A stretch of DNA of 64,000 nt from Rhodobiaceae bacterium (GTDB taxonomy: Bacteria; Pseudomonadota; Alphaproteobacteria; Parvibaculales; Parvibaculaceae), in assembly GCA_021404525.1 (NCBI GenBank), contig JAAWWE010000003.1, positions 1 to 64,000 of the forward strand, written 5' to 3'. The translations under genes were made by a program, and so were the position numbers. This document shows, piece by piece, positions 28,199 through 37,761 of the stretch (position 1 is the stretch's first letter; the number at the start of each line of letters is the position of its first letter). A model generated the notes under the pieces. It did no database searches. It saw only the letters and a program-made list of their open reading frames with translations, and was not told where the DNA came from.

Positions 28199-29098
28199 AT
28201 GTTGGACTTTCTGCAGGGATTATTGGCCATCCGCGATGTTGACCAGATCGGGATTCTTCTGGTGTTGCTTTTGGGCGAGGTCGCGTTGACATGGGTGCTG
28301 CGGCGCAAGTTCTATGAGATGACTGACACGCTATGCTCTGTTGCGATGGGTCTTTTTTACGCGGCGAGTATTGCTTTGGCGGCTGGAACCGTGCTGCTGA
28401 CCTTTTATTGGGTTCATCAGTTCGCCTTTTTCGAGATCGACTGGACGAGCAGTGTCCTGTTGATCGTTGCGGCGTACGTCTTTGTCGACTTCCTGTTCTA
28501 TTGGTATCACCGCGCGATCCATGAAGTGCGCCTGGGATGGGCGGCGCATGTGAACCATCACTCCAGTCAGCAATATAATGTGGGCACAGCACTCCGTGCG
28601 TCGTTTGCGGAAGCCTGGATTGAGCCGGTCTTCATGATTCCTGCGCTTCTCATCGGTATCAATCCGATCATGGTGATCGCGCTTTTGTCGCTCAATCACC
28701 TCTATCAATATTGGTTGCACACGCGGCATATCGGAAAGTTGGGGCCTTTGGAATATGTGATGAACACACCCTCCAACCACCGCGTGCACCATGGGTCCAA
28801 CCTGCAATATTGCGATCGAAACTATGGCGGAACTTTCATCATCTGGGATCGTCTCTTTGGGACCTACGAAGTGGAAGATGAAGAGGTTGTGTATGGCATT
28901 CGTCATCAGCTGGACACGCACAACCCAATCAAAGCAACTTTCCACGAGTGGATCGCGTTGGGCCGTGACATCCGATCATCCGGGTCCCTGAAGAATGCGC
29001 TGGGGCACCTGTTTCAACCACCCGGGTGGGCTCCCGACGGTAAAGGGGAGCTGACGCGTGATCTGCAGGCACAGATGCGTGCCACGGCTGACAAATAG
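28199..29098 (+). CDS. sterol desaturase / fatty-acid hydroxylase superfamily membrane enzyme
   Basis: 299 residues with four to six membrane helices. The di-iron histidine motifs are HRAIH (104-108), HVNHH (117-121) and HRVHH (194-198), in the family order. The start at 28199 has aaaagga 8 bases upstream; longer frames run through the TetR operator and are rejected. Members hydroxylate or desaturate lipids, sterols or alkylglycerols; the substrate here is open. Control by the divergent TetR is likely. Confidence 0.88.
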   Translation: MLDFLQGLLAIRDVDQIGILLVLLLGEVALTWVLRRKFYEMTDTLCSVAMGLFYAASIALAAGTVLLTFYWVHQFAFFEIDWTSSVLLIVAAYVFVDFLFYWYHRAIHEVRLGWAAHVNHHSSQQYNVGTALRASFAEAWIEPVFMIPALLIGINPIMVIALLSLNHLYQYWLHTRHIGKLGPLEYVMNTPSNHRVHHGSNLQYCDRNYGGTFIIWDRLFGTYEVEDEEVVYGIRHQLDTHNPIKATFHEWIALGRDIRSSGSLKNALGHLFQPPGWAPDGKGELTRDLQAQMRATADK

Positions 29099-29192
29099 AG
29101 ACAAAATGGTTCTTTAGTCTTCTTCCTAATGGCCATTTTGGTAGAGCCAAGCCCATGCATGATGAGCTTGGGATGGATGTTTAGAGGAAGAG

Positions 29193-29951
29193 ATGATGGG
29201 GACAGATGTCACTGCGGCCTATAGCAGAGAGCATGGGGTGAATGAGTTGGGGCAGCCGATAGGGCAGGCAGTCCCGGATTGGTCCGCAGCTTCATTCCCA
29301 CCGCACACCTCAATGGAAGGGCATTTTTGTCGACTCGACCCCTTGGATGAGGAGGCACACACGGGTGATTTGTATGACGCCTTTGCCCTAGACCGCGAAG
29401 GGCGCAACTGGACTTACCTTCCTCACGGACCCTTTCCGGAACGATCGGCCTTTGAGAAGTTCATGGCGGCGATCTGTCGGCAGGACGACATGCAGTTCTA
29501 TGTAATTGTTGATTGTCGTACTGAGAAAGCGGTTGGCATTGCAAGTTACCTGAGGATTGATCCAAAAGCTGGCTCGATTGAGGTGGGCCATCTGGTTTTT
29601 TCCCCCCTTCTGCAAAGGCGTCCGGCAGCGACAGAGGCGATGTATCTGATGATGCGCCGCGCCTTTGTGGAGCTTGGGTACCGGCGCTATGAGTGGAAAT
29701 GCGATGTTTTGAACGAAGCTTCGCGGCACGCTGCGCTGCGGCTGGGCTTTCGCTTCGAAGGCCTGTTTCGCCAAGCACGGATTTACAAAGGTCGTGATCG
29801 CGACACGGCCTGGTTTTCCATTCTGGACAGGGAATGGTCGCAGCTCGAACCTGCCTATAATGAATGGTTGGAAGGTGTGAGAGACTCGTCTGATGAGCAG
29901 CAGAAAGAGTCGTTGAGACAGATAATCGCCAGACACTCTAAGGAGACCTGA
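29193..29951 (+). CDS. GNAT-family N-acetyltransferase, RimJ/RimL type
   Basis: 252 residues, longer than a minimal GNAT. A substrate-side N-terminal region is followed by GIASYLRIDPKAGSIEVGHL, the acetyl-CoA segment LQRRPAATEAMYLMM and NEASRHAALRLGFRFEGLFR, typical of the RimL subgroup (YjdJ/YdaF-like). Two start codons (29193, 29196) follow gaggaagag. Probably acetylates a small molecule or protein N terminus in the cytoplasm. Confidence 0.85.
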   Translation: MMGTDVTAAYSREHGVNELGQPIGQAVPDWSAASFPPHTSMEGHFCRLDPLDEEAHTGDLYDAFALDREGRNWTYLPHGPFPERSAFEKFMAAICRQDDMQFYVIVDCRTEKAVGIASYLRIDPKAGSIEVGHLVFSPLLQRRPAATEAMYLMMRRAFVELGYRRYEWKCDVLNEASRHAALRLGFRFEGLFRQARIYKGRDRDTAWFSILDREWSQLEPAYNEWLEGVRDSSDEQQKESLRQIIARHSKET

Positions 29952-30037
29952 GCTGGACCCTGTGGGTCTTGTCCCTTGCTGAGAAGGGTGTGTGTCGGCA
30001 GACTGGGCATTCCTTTTTGTTTGGGAGTGTTCCTTTA

Positions 30038-30988
30038 GTGCGCCGCTTTTTGCTCTATTCCATCATTGGCCTGTTTGTTGGCGTCTTCCTGATAGGTCTC
30101 GCGTTTCTGCGTGGGCTCTCAGACTTTGACCTTTCTGCTTATGCGCAGCAGGAGATCACCTTCGAGACTGACCAGGGCGTCTTGTCTGGCACGCTTATTC
30201 TCCCGGAAGGCGTGCTCCGTCCGCCTGTCGCCTTGTTTGTTCATGGAGATGGACCGCAGGATAGGTTTTCAAGTGATGGCTATCTCATTCCCATGCGTCT
30301 TCTTCTGGAGGCGGGTGTCGGAGTGTTCTCCTGGGACAAACCGGGTATTGGTGCGAGCGAAGGAGACTGGCTTTCCCAATCGATGACGGACCGCGCGGCA
30401 GAAGTGGTTGCAGCGCTCCGCGCTGTCCAGCAACTCGACACTATCGACGCGAACAAATTGGGGTTTCTGGGTTTCTCGCAAGCGGGTTGGGTTGTGCCCG
30501 AAGCCGTAGGGCCTGGCTCGACCGCTGCTTTTGCCATTCTCGTTGGGGGCGCGGTGAACTGGGAAGAGCAGGGCGCTTATTATGCGCGTCAAAGACGCGC
30601 GCGGGAGATTCCGCGCGCACCAATGTCGCCGGAGCGTTTGGCCTTTGTGGAGCGAAACCGTGGATCGGATGCCAGGGCTGCGCTTCCTGAAATCAGTGTG
30701 CCTTTCCTCGCGCTCTATGGGGCGGGGGATTTGAATGTTGATCCTGACGCAGATTCAGCCACCTATCGTCAACTTGTTGCGCCTTTACGGCAAGATAATG
30801 AGGTTGTCGTCGTGCCGCACGCGACCCACGGCCTTTTGCGTGCCCCGCTCTTCAACTATCAGCTTGTGTCCCAATGGCCGGAATGGCTTCCGGCCGTCTT
30901 TGTGATGGCCGGGCGCTATGCGTTTGCGCCTGATGTCTGGCAGCAGATGGCCGACTGGATTTACTCAGTGGTTCCAACTGATCCTTGA
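30038..30988 (+). CDS. membrane-anchored alpha/beta hydrolase
   Basis: About 316 residues from GTG 30038 (ggga site upstream; a TTG at 29969 is in frame). An N-terminal hydrophobic helix (FLLYSIIGLFVGVFLIGLAF) is an uncleaved anchor or signal. Catalytic features: oxyanion-side HGDGPQ, nucleophile GFSQAG, acid in YGAGDLNVDPDAD, and final His in PHATHGLL. Fold and motifs match dienelactone-hydrolase/prolyl-oligopeptidase-like esterases; substrate unknown. Periplasmic orientation is inferred. Confidence 0.8.
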   Translation: MRRFLLYSIIGLFVGVFLIGLAFLRGLSDFDLSAYAQQEITFETDQGVLSGTLILPEGVLRPPVALFVHGDGPQDRFSSDGYLIPMRLLLEAGVGVFSWDKPGIGASEGDWLSQSMTDRAAEVVAALRAVQQLDTIDANKLGFLGFSQAGWVVPEAVGPGSTAAFAILVGGAVNWEEQGAYYARQRRAREIPRAPMSPERLAFVERNRGSDARAALPEISVPFLALYGAGDLNVDPDADSATYRQLVAPLRQDNEVVVVPHATHGLLRAPLFNYQLVSQWPEWLPAVFVMAGRYAFAPDVWQQMADWIYSVVPTDP

Positions 30989-31001
30989 TGTCTCCCTTCA
31001 G

Positions 31002-33146
31002 TCAAAGGCGAAGGGGGAGTTGAGTGACAGGTTTGCCAGTGAAGGCTGCCACTGCATTCGCTATCGCTGCGCCTGCGGCGACAATTGCGGCTTCACCGGC
31101 GCCCACTGGCGCAGCGTTTTCGGGTTCGATTAACTCGATCGAGATATCGGGCGCATCGGCGATTGTCGGGATCTGATAGTCACCCAGGTAGTCGGCGCTA
31201 AGGCGCCCGTTTTTGACGGTTAGCTCTTCACTTTTGACCATGCCAAGACCCCAAATGAGATTGCCTTCAATCTGCGCGCTTACCTGGTCTGCGTTTATCA
31301 CCCGCCCGCAATCATGGGTGCATGTCAGGCGTTTTACCTGGAAGGTTCCCGTGTCCCGATCTATGTCGACATCTGCAATGACGGCGACATAGGTCACGCC
31401 CTTGTAAATCCCGCAGGCAACGCCCCTGGCTGACCTGTCTGTCCTTGCCCGACCCTGCCAGTCGGCTTTCTGGGCGACATTCGTTAGGCAGGTCGACAGA
31501 CGTTTGTGGTCAGATTGCAGATTGGCCAAGCGGAATTCGAGAGGGTCAATACCTTTGTTCGCTGCCAGTTGATCAATGGCTGTTTCAATGGCGAAATTGT
31601 TGGGAGCCGCCCCAAGTCCCCGCCAGGGCCCGGTCTTTACTGGCATGCGGACATCAGAGAAGGCCACTTCGCTACGATCTGCAGCATAGGGCAGGTGAGC
31701 TCCCCGAGCCGTTCCAGGGTCACTTGCGAAGCTCGTGAGTGCCTGCATCCAGGGAGGCATGGCTGCAGATGTGAAAATCACATGTCCGGACTTAAACCCG
31801 TGGCTCCAGTCTGTGAGGATTCCGTCTTCGGTCGCGGTTGCTTTGATCTGGTGCCTGGATGGCGGGCGGTGAAAGCCTTCCTGAAATTCATCTGGGCGTG
31901 TCCACTGAACTTTGACAGGGCGCTGGGCCTGTTTCGCGAGCAAGGCTGCTTCGAGTTCGACTGTACATAAGGTGCGAGCGCCGAAGCCGCCACCGACGCG
32001 CTGGCTATAGACGACAACCTGGTCTTCGCCCAGCCCGAAATGTTTTGCGATATGGGAGCGCACGTAGAAGGCATCCTGTGTGCCTGTCCAGATTTCGAGA
32101 GCGGGGCCCGCGGTGTCGTTCCATCTTGCAATAGCAGACCTTGGTTCGATGGCCGCGTGTGCCGCAAAGGGGATTGAGATTGAAAGATCAAGGTCGCTGT
32201 TATCATGCGGCTTGTCTGAGGTTTCAAGCACGCTGTGCTCAAGGTCACTGACGGGTTCTGTCAATGCCAGGGAGGTGTCGATGGCCTTTTGGTCTGCAGT
32301 TGCCGTCGCATCCCAGGTAGTTTCTACGGTCTCCAAGGCGTCGGTGAGGCTCGACTGTGTCGTGGCCACCAGTCCTGCGCGCTCACCGTCAAAATAGTTC
32401 GCTAGGATCTGCTCTTGGGGAACCGCGGAGAAACTAGCCGTTGAGAGGGTTGCGCCAAGTTGAGGTGCTCGGACGAAGGCGCCGTATGCAAGGCCTGGCA
32501 ATTTGATGTCTCCGGCGAAGAGGGGGGTGCCGGTGACAATGTCTGTGATGCGGTCTGTAGGGATGCTGTTCGGCAGAGCGGTGCTGGGCTTTGGATGAGG
32601 GCTGACCGCAACCTCACTTGGGTCAAGCAGAATGGCGTTACCCGCCGCGAGTTCTTCCAGCGAAAGGCTGGCACCGCCTTGCGATAGAAACTCAGTGCCG
32701 TTGAAGGTTACCTCTGAGTGTGGCGTCTCCAATCGTTTTGCCGCACGTGCGTGCAGAGCAGATGACATGATGTGCCCAATCTTAGTGACAGGCTCTAGAA
32801 AATCCTTGATGGACTCACTTCCCACGGTGGATTTTGCTTGCGCAATCATGGAGGTGTCGGGAGCGATGACCTCTATCTGTTCCAGCGCCACACCGAGTTC
32901 ACCTGCTAGGACCAGCTTGAACGTGCTTGATATGCCCTGCCCAATTTCCTGTCTGGGGGAGCAAAAGAGAAACCTGCCATCGGGTCTGAGTTGCAGCCAG
33001 GTGAAGGCATCTGTTTCTCCCAGTTCATTTCTGGAGGGCAAAGCCGGAACGAGACTGCAGCCGGAGACAGTTGCAGCAATGGTGAGCCCTGTAGCGGTCC
33101 AGCCGGTGCGGGCCAGGAAGGCTCTGCGGGACAGTTGGCGTGTCAT
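31002..33146 (-). CDS. molybdopterin-binding subunit of xanthine-dehydrogenase-family oxidoreductase, Tat-exported
   Basis: 714 residues. N terminus MTRQLSRRAFLARTG is a twin-arginine signal followed by a hydrophobic stretch ending in a lipobox-like VSGCS. The rest is the IorB/QorB-like molybdenum hydroxylase large subunit: QLRPDGRFLFCSPRQEIGQG, RVGGGFGARTLC, GPWRGLGAAPNNFAIE, and the C-terminal VGAGEAAIVAAGAAIANAV with the catalytic Glu (PVGAGE). It accepts electrons from an aldehyde or N-heterocycle and passes them to the small subunit encoded just upstream. A partner cytochrome is not seen. Confidence 0.88.
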   Translation of the reverse strand: MTRQLSRRAFLARTGWTATGLTIAATVSGCSLVPALPSRNELGETDAFTWLQLRPDGRFLFCSPRQEIGQGISSTFKLVLAGELGVALEQIEVIAPDTSMIAQAKSTVGSESIKDFLEPVTKIGHIMSSALHARAAKRLETPHSEVTFNGTEFLSQGGASLSLEELAAGNAILLDPSEVAVSPHPKPSTALPNSIPTDRITDIVTGTPLFAGDIKLPGLAYGAFVRAPQLGATLSTASFSAVPQEQILANYFDGERAGLVATTQSSLTDALETVETTWDATATADQKAIDTSLALTEPVSDLEHSVLETSDKPHDNSDLDLSISIPFAAHAAIEPRSAIARWNDTAGPALEIWTGTQDAFYVRSHIAKHFGLGEDQVVVYSQRVGGGFGARTLCTVELEAALLAKQAQRPVKVQWTRPDEFQEGFHRPPSRHQIKATATEDGILTDWSHGFKSGHVIFTSAAMPPWMQALTSFASDPGTARGAHLPYAADRSEVAFSDVRMPVKTGPWRGLGAAPNNFAIETAIDQLAANKGIDPLEFRLANLQSDHKRLSTCLTNVAQKADWQGRARTDRSARGVACGIYKGVTYVAVIADVDIDRDTGTFQVKRLTCTHDCGRVINADQVSAQIEGNLIWGLGMVKSEELTVKNGRLSADYLGDYQIPTIADAPDISIELIEPENAAPVGAGEAAIVAAGAAIANAVAAFTGKPVTQLPLRL

Positions 33147-33149
33147 GGT

Positions 33150-33641
33150 TCAGCTCGCCTCCTGATTGATGCCTGATTGAATGTCTTTTGCCGCTTGTTT
33201 GATGGCGCTTCGAATGCGGGCATAGGTCCCGCATCTGCAGAGGTTGCCGGACATGTCGCGGTCAATGTCCGTGGCGCTGGGTGTGGGGTTTGCGGCAAGG
33301 AGGGCGGCGGCGGACATGATCTGACCAGCCTGGCAATAGCCGCATTGGGGAACCGAGTGATCGACCCAGGCCTGTTGCACGGGGTGTAGGCTGGCGCCTG
33401 GTGTTGTGTCGGCGAGACCTTCGATGGTGGTTATGTCGGTCCCTGCGACGTCTTCGGGTGTCGACTGACAAGCTCGGACTGCTTTGCCAGCAACATGGAT
33501 GGTGCAGGCACCACAGGTGCCGATGCCACACCCGAATTTCGTGCCCATGAGCCCCAATTCGTCGCGCAGAACCCAGAGCAGCGGGCTGTTGATAGAGGCC
33601 TCATCAATCTTCCGGCTGCGTCCATTGACGGTGATTTCCAT
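33150..33641 (-). CDS. [2Fe-2S] subunit of molybdenum hydroxylase (IorA-like)
   Basis: 163 residues. The plant-type cluster uses C38, C43, C46 and C58 ([14 protein letters not shown]); the second cluster uses CGYCQAGQ and NLCRCGTY. Start ATG 33641 (MEITVNG) follows gggagaaacg; a longer frame is less likely. It has no signal peptide, so it probably rides through the Tat system with the large subunit encoded 3 bp downstream. It transfers electrons from the molybdopterin site. Confidence 0.9.
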   Translation of the reverse strand: MEITVNGRSRKIDEASINSPLLWVLRDELGLMGTKFGCGIGTCGACTIHVAGKAVRACQSTPEDVAGTDITTIEGLADTTPGASLHPVQQAWVDHSVPQCGYCQAGQIMSAAALLAANPTPSATDIDRDMSGNLCRCGTYARIRSAIKQAAKDIQSGINQEAS

Positions 33642-33812
33642 TTCGTTTCTCCCTTCATTTGCCTGAAGAAAGATTTGGGTCATTGGCGCGATGCTGCTTG
33701 AACAATCGCGCCACGCCGCCGTTTATTTGGGGGCCGACGCATCTGCTGGACTGACTTTGGGAAAATCCCAGAAATCTGCCAATTCTTTTCTGAGAAAAGG
33801 TCGGTTTGGAGG

Positions 33813-33840
33813 TTCACAAATCTGACAAAGCTGATATAAA
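33813..33840 (+). promoter_or_regulatory. promoter of tRNA-fMet
   Basis: TTCACA (33813-33818), 16 bp, TATAAA (33835-33840), followed by the tRNA gene 32 bp later. Fits a strong housekeeping-type promoter; no experimental start. Confidence 0.5.
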
Positions 33841-33872
33841 GCGCGCTCTCCACACGTGAGTGGAGGCTCTGA

Positions 33873-33990
<118 letters not shown>

Positions 33991-34254
33991 TTTTTGGTAT
34001 CTCCTAGCATTGGGTGAAAAACCTGATGGTCGTGTTTCTATAGGTGATCACTGCCTACCTATCTGATTGAAAACACGCTGACATTCGCGGAATGAGTTTT
34101 GAATTCCAAGGTCGTGAAGAGCTACACATTCGCTACACAAAGTGAATTCATTGCCTGGTTTGCAAGCTACGTTCTCAGTCCTTGATCTATTCCCACTCGA
34201 AATAGTCTTGACTTTCGCGGTCCACCATTCTTTTCTCCACACTACTGTGGAATA

Positions 34255-34869
34255 ATGGGGTGCGAAATGGGAAGACCGTCTAGGGCTGAGGAGCGCAGAG
34301 AGGAGATACTCAGAGCACTGCTTGTTGCGATCGAGAAAGATGGTTTGGCGAAAACGTCGATGAAGTCTGTGGCCGCTTCTATCGGGATAGACCGGACAAC
34401 CCTGCATCACTATTTCAACTCCTGGGAAGACCTGATGTTTGCCGGTCTTGACCGTGTTGTTGAAGCCTACAGCGCTGCGTTTGATCAGGAAGTCTCTGCA
34501 ACCGACCCGCGGCAGCGACTTAGGCAATTGATCGGGTCGGCTTTCGGCGCGCCCTTCACCGATCAGACACGGTCCAGAATACTGAATGAATTTCTGGTGG
34601 TTGCGCAAAAAGACGAGCGAACTCACCGAGCCATAAAAGCCGCCTACACAGAGTTCGAAGACAGGGTCATTCAGGCTGTCTGTGACGCTTTTCCCGATGT
34701 GCCCCGAAAAAGATGTGTGAGTGCGGCTTTCGTCCTCGCGCAACTGATGGAGGGGAGTTCCGTTTTTGCGGACCTGGGGTTTGACGCATCGCGGAGGACC
34801 GCGGCCCGGGCCGCTGCGGAAAACATTCTATTGGAGCTGGATAAAGGATTGAAAAATGGCCGAAATTGA
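34255..34869 (+). CDS. TetR family transcriptional regulator
   Basis: 204 residues (ATG 34255; MGRPSRAEE at 34267 is an alternative). HTH: KTSMKSVAASIGIDRTTLHHYF at about 30-51. C-terminal ligand domain without a named match. Its last 14 bp overlap the start of the FAD oxidoreductase gene, so it is the first gene of a three-gene operon and likely autoregulates it. The leader contains the gctacaca repeats at 34121-34139. Confidence 0.88.
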   Translation: MGCEMGRPSRAEERREEILRALLVAIEKDGLAKTSMKSVAASIGIDRTTLHHYFNSWEDLMFAGLDRVVEAYSAAFDQEVSATDPRQRLRQLIGSAFGAPFTDQTRSRILNEFLVVAQKDERTHRAIKAAYTEFEDRVIQAVCDAFPDVPRKRCVSAAFVLAQLMEGSSVFADLGFDASRRTAARAAAENILLELDKGLKNGRN

Positions 34870-36838
34870 TCGACGAGATTTTCTGAATGGTGCCGCCTTT
34901 TCCGTGGGTGTGGCTGCCGCAACTTCTGGTTCAGCTGCATTTGCGGCTGCACCCAGTCAGAGCGATACCACCTATCCACCTTCCCTCACGGGCATGCGCG
35001 GGTTTCATCCCGGCTCTTTTGAGGTCGCACACTCAATGGCCTGGGAGGGAGAGGTTTATGGTCGCGCGGAAACTTTGGTTGATGAACCCTACGATCTCAT
35101 CGTGGTCGGGGGTGGCCTGTCAGGCCTCTCAGCAGCTCGTTTTTTTCAGCAGAAGAAACCTGATGCGCGGATTTTGATCCTCGACAATCACGACGACTTT
35201 GGTGGTCACGCTAAACGGAATGAATTCACCGTTGATGGACACCATCTCATTGGGTATGGCGGAAGTCAGACCATCGATTCCCCCGCAAGCTATTCGGCAG
35301 AGGCGCAAAACCTGTTGAGCGATATCGGGATCGATACAGATCGGTTCTACAGGTACTTTGACCGAGATTTTTACAGAAGGAAACAAATGGGTACGGGCGT
35401 CTTTTTTGATCGCAAACATTATGGTGAGGACCAGCTGTCGCGCGCACCGTCATCTCTGTTCGGTGCAGCCGCTCTCATTCTCTTTGGAGGTGGAGATGGC
35501 CAGGATGATACCTATATCGATGCTCTGCCGCTTCTTCGCTCCGACAAGGAGATTTTTCGCCATCTCGCACTGGGTGACAAAGATTATCTGGAGGGGAAGA
35601 GCGACGAAGAGAAGACCCAACTCCTCAGCGCGATATCCTATTCTGCCTACCTCAGGGATTACACGGGTGCGAGCGAATCTGTCATCCGTCTGATCAAACG
35701 TAACCTGGCGGCGCTAGAAGCCGTTTCCTGGGACGCCGTTCCCGCGATATATGCTGCTCAGCTTCTGATGCCCGGAACACGTGGCCTTGGTCTTGAGGGG
35801 AGCACAGTTATTCCTCTCCTGACCGGCGCTCAACGTTACCTTCCGACCGGTGTGTGGCGTGGTATGAGCGACGCAGTTTTGGGCGCTGCTGGGGTTGAAC
35901 CCTATATCTTTCACTTTCCTGATGGGAATGCAGGGATTGCCCGCCTCTTGATAAGGCGACTTATGCCGCATGTGGCAAATGGCCAGACAATGGAAGACAT
36001 GATTGGGTCTGAAGTCCACTATCGGAAGCTCGATAGTGCAGTTGCCAAGGTGCGATGTCGGCTTGAGAGTACTGTTGTTGATGTTCGCCATCATGACGAT
36101 CGACAGCGCGTAGACGTCAGCTATGTGCAGAAGGGGCAGCATCTCAGGGTAACCGGAGACCATGTCATCCTTGCCTGCAATCACAAAGTCATTCCCTATG
36201 TATGTGGAGAACTGCCTGAAACGCAACGGCTCGCGCTTGATGAGGCAGAACGGGCGCCGCTTTGTTCCATCAATGTGGCACTGCGTAACTGGCAGGCTTT
36301 TCATGCAGCGGGTGTCAACCAAGTTTACGCGCCAGAGGCTGACTTCTCTACGTTGATGCTTGATTTCCCAGTTTCGATGGGCGACGTCGAGTTCTCTGCT
36401 GACCCTGACAAACCGATCTTGTTGCACATTATCTATACTCCGTCTGCTCACCTGGATGCGGAAGGCAAATCGCTCCGTGAGCTTTTCCGCGAGGGCCAGC
36501 ACGTGATTTACCGCCGTAGCTTTGAGGATTTTGAGATCGAAATCAGGGCTCAGCTGAATGCAATGTTGGGGAAGCATGGCTTCGATGCGGACCGAGATAT
36601 TGCAGCTATCACGGTTAATCGGTGGCCGCATGGTTATGCCTATTTGCCCGTGTGGCCGGATGAACCCGGTACCGACGATCCAACCTCGCCGCATTTCACT
36701 GCGCGTGCCCAACACCACAGAATTTCGATTGCAAACTCCGACGCGGAATACAAGGCCTATGTGAATGGGGCGATGGATGCCGCATGGAGAGCCGTTGAGG
36801 AACAGATCGCGATTGCAAATGGAGAGGTAAATTTATGA
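34856..36838 (+). CDS. Tat-exported FAD-dependent oxidoreductase, spermidine-dehydrogenase-like
   Basis: 660 residues. The N terminus AEIDRRDFLNGAAFS is a twin-arginine signal with cleavage near AAFAAAPSQ. The FAD motif is DLIVVGGGLSGLSAARFF with DNHDDFGGHAKRNEF closing the fold. The long middle part and ATFNRWPHGYAYLP-like C-terminal segment (TVNRWPHGYAYLPVWP) resemble the periplasmic spermidine dehydrogenase (SpdH) group; substrate assignment is tentative. Start overlaps the TetR gene; end overlaps the membrane-protein gene by ATGA. Confidence 0.7.
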   Translation: MAEIDRRDFLNGAAFSVGVAAATSGSAAFAAAPSQSDTTYPPSLTGMRGFHPGSFEVAHSMAWEGEVYGRAETLVDEPYDLIVVGGGLSGLSAARFFQQKKPDARILILDNHDDFGGHAKRNEFTVDGHHLIGYGGSQTIDSPASYSAEAQNLLSDIGIDTDRFYRYFDRDFYRRKQMGTGVFFDRKHYGEDQLSRAPSSLFGAAALILFGGGDGQDDTYIDALPLLRSDKEIFRHLALGDKDYLEGKSDEEKTQLLSAISYSAYLRDYTGASESVIRLIKRNLAALEAVSWDAVPAIYAAQLLMPGTRGLGLEGSTVIPLLTGAQRYLPTGVWRGMSDAVLGAAGVEPYIFHFPDGNAGIARLLIRRLMPHVANGQTMEDMIGSEVHYRKLDSAVAKVRCRLESTVVDVRHHDDRQRVDVSYVQKGQHLRVTGDHVILACNHKVIPYVCGELPETQRLALDEAERAPLCSINVALRNWQAFHAAGVNQVYAPEADFSTLMLDFPVSMGDVEFSADPDKPILLHIIYTPSAHLDAEGKSLRELFREGQHVIYRRSFEDFEIEIRAQLNAMLGKHGFDADRDIAAITVNRWPHGYAYLPVWPDEPGTDDPTSPHFTARAQHHRISIANSDAEYKAYVNGAMDAAWRAVEEQIAIANGEVNL

Positions 36839-37215
36839 GAAACGCAGTCATCGTTGCTTTCGTGGCGCTCAACGTCGCGATATTTGGGTCCATCGGATAT
36901 GAGGTCGCATTCGCCTCAGCTGAGGATGCTGCCAAAGAAGGCCTTGCGCTGAACATCTATCGATCATTTCTCTACATTGAGATAATTATCGTTGCCTCTT
37001 GGGTGCTCATCGGCTGGAGCGCTCTCAAGGGACGGCTCGAACTGTTTAAAGCGTCGAGCTGGTTTTATCTTGGGTTCATTATCTGTGACGGGATTATTTC
37101 GCATCAGATGTCGGTGGTTGCGGGGGACGTTTTGTTCACGCCTGCATCCCTCGTGCTCGTAGCACTACAGTGTGCCTTCCTCGTGTGGGCTTACAAAAAA
37201 GTTGACTTGCGGTGA
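36835..37215 (+). CDS. four-helix membrane protein of unknown function
   Basis: 126 residues with hydrophobic segments near 4-27, 45-65, 72-90 and 100-120. Overlaps the oxidoreductase stop by 4 bp (ATGA), showing translational coupling. It may anchor or take electrons from the exported flavoprotein, but no heme or quinone motif is obvious. Family not recognised. Confidence 0.7.
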   Translation: MRNAVIVAFVALNVAIFGSIGYEVAFASAEDAAKEGLALNIYRSFLYIEIIIVASWVLIGWSALKGRLELFKASSWFYLGFIICDGIISHQMSVVAGDVLFTPASLVLVALQCAFLVWAYKKVDLR

Positions 37216-37343
37216 TAGCAGGCGATTTTCCATGTTTCGCTGAAGTCGACAAATTTGCCCAAAACTTACACACTTTGCTACACAGTTAAATTTTTGGATC
37301 GAAATACGTTATATAAATCAATAAGATAGGGTGGGTGCCTTTC

Positions 37344-37431
37344 GGCTCATAACCTGAAGGTCATGGGTTCAAATCCTATCCCCGCAACCAAAGAAAAGCC
37401 CTTGGTGCTTAATGCATCAGGGGCTTTTTGC
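37344..37431 (+). repeat. direct repeat copy 2: tRNA-fMet 3' half plus terminator
   Basis: Differs from copy 1 at a single base (T-arm a to g). It lacks the acceptor 5' strand, D-arm and 5' anticodon strand, so it is not a tRNA gene. It forms the boundary between units 1 and 2. Confidence 0.9.
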
Positions 37432-37690
37432 GTATGAGAGATCTACAACGTTCGATTGATAGACCTGATGGGTGTAGGTTGAAACTGTCTGATACTCATC
37501 CAGTCAATAGAAGAGGAAACGATTTGCCGAGCTGGATGCTGGCAAACATCTGACCCACGCACTTCGCTCGCATCCTTGTGTGCAGAACTGCATTAGATAT
37601 GCCTGTCTCTTGCCCGTTTCTTGTGCAGTCTTGATTGCCACGAGTGGCGAAGGATCTGGTGGTCGTGGATCGCCGCTACATATTCTTTGA

Positions 37691-37706
37691 TGGCTTGAAA
37701 CTTGCT
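37691..37706 (+). promoter_or_regulatory. sigma-54 type promoter of nasT
   Basis: TGGCTTGAAACTTGCT: GG and GC separated by exactly 10 bases, with a consensus TTGCT -12 block. About 110 bp upstream lie ttgtgtgca and ttgtgca motifs resembling the palindromes before the two other nitrate promoters, possible enhancer sites for NtrC. Confidence 0.65.
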
Positions 37707-37761
37707 GTGAGTAACGACGGTTGGATGCCATTGTCTAACCATCGTCGCGCGCTGGCAATCG

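Larger units (their letters stand above)
33991..37343. mobile_element. putative integrated unit 1 (about 3.4 kb), integrase-less
   Basis: Lies between repeat copies 1 and 2. It begins with a pair of gctacaca motifs (34121 and 34132, 11 bp apart) and ends with ttacaca/gctacaca (37265, 37277), which look like arm-type recombinase sites. It carries a TetR regulator, an exported FAD oxidoreductase and a small membrane protein as one overlapping operon. No recombinase gene is present, so it resembles a cis-mobilisable element or a decayed island. Confidence 0.55.
37216..37761. other. junction region: end of unit 1, tRNA-like repeat copy 2, and nasT promoter
   Basis: No protein gene. Holds recombinase-arm-like motifs (37265-37284), the string tatataaatcaat also found at 62355-62367, the repeat copy 2 (37344-37431), and the sigma-54 promoter for nasT (37691-37706) with upstream ttgtgtgca (37576) and ttgtgca (37621) motifs. 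Confidence 0.7.

Noticed and set aside
35714-36718. 334-codon minus-strand ORF
   Set aside because: Antisense to the exported flavoprotein; low-complexity translation without domain.
37344-37392. Second tRNA-fMet gene
   Set aside because: Only the 3' half is present; D-arm and 5' acceptor strand are missing, so it is an att-type remnant.
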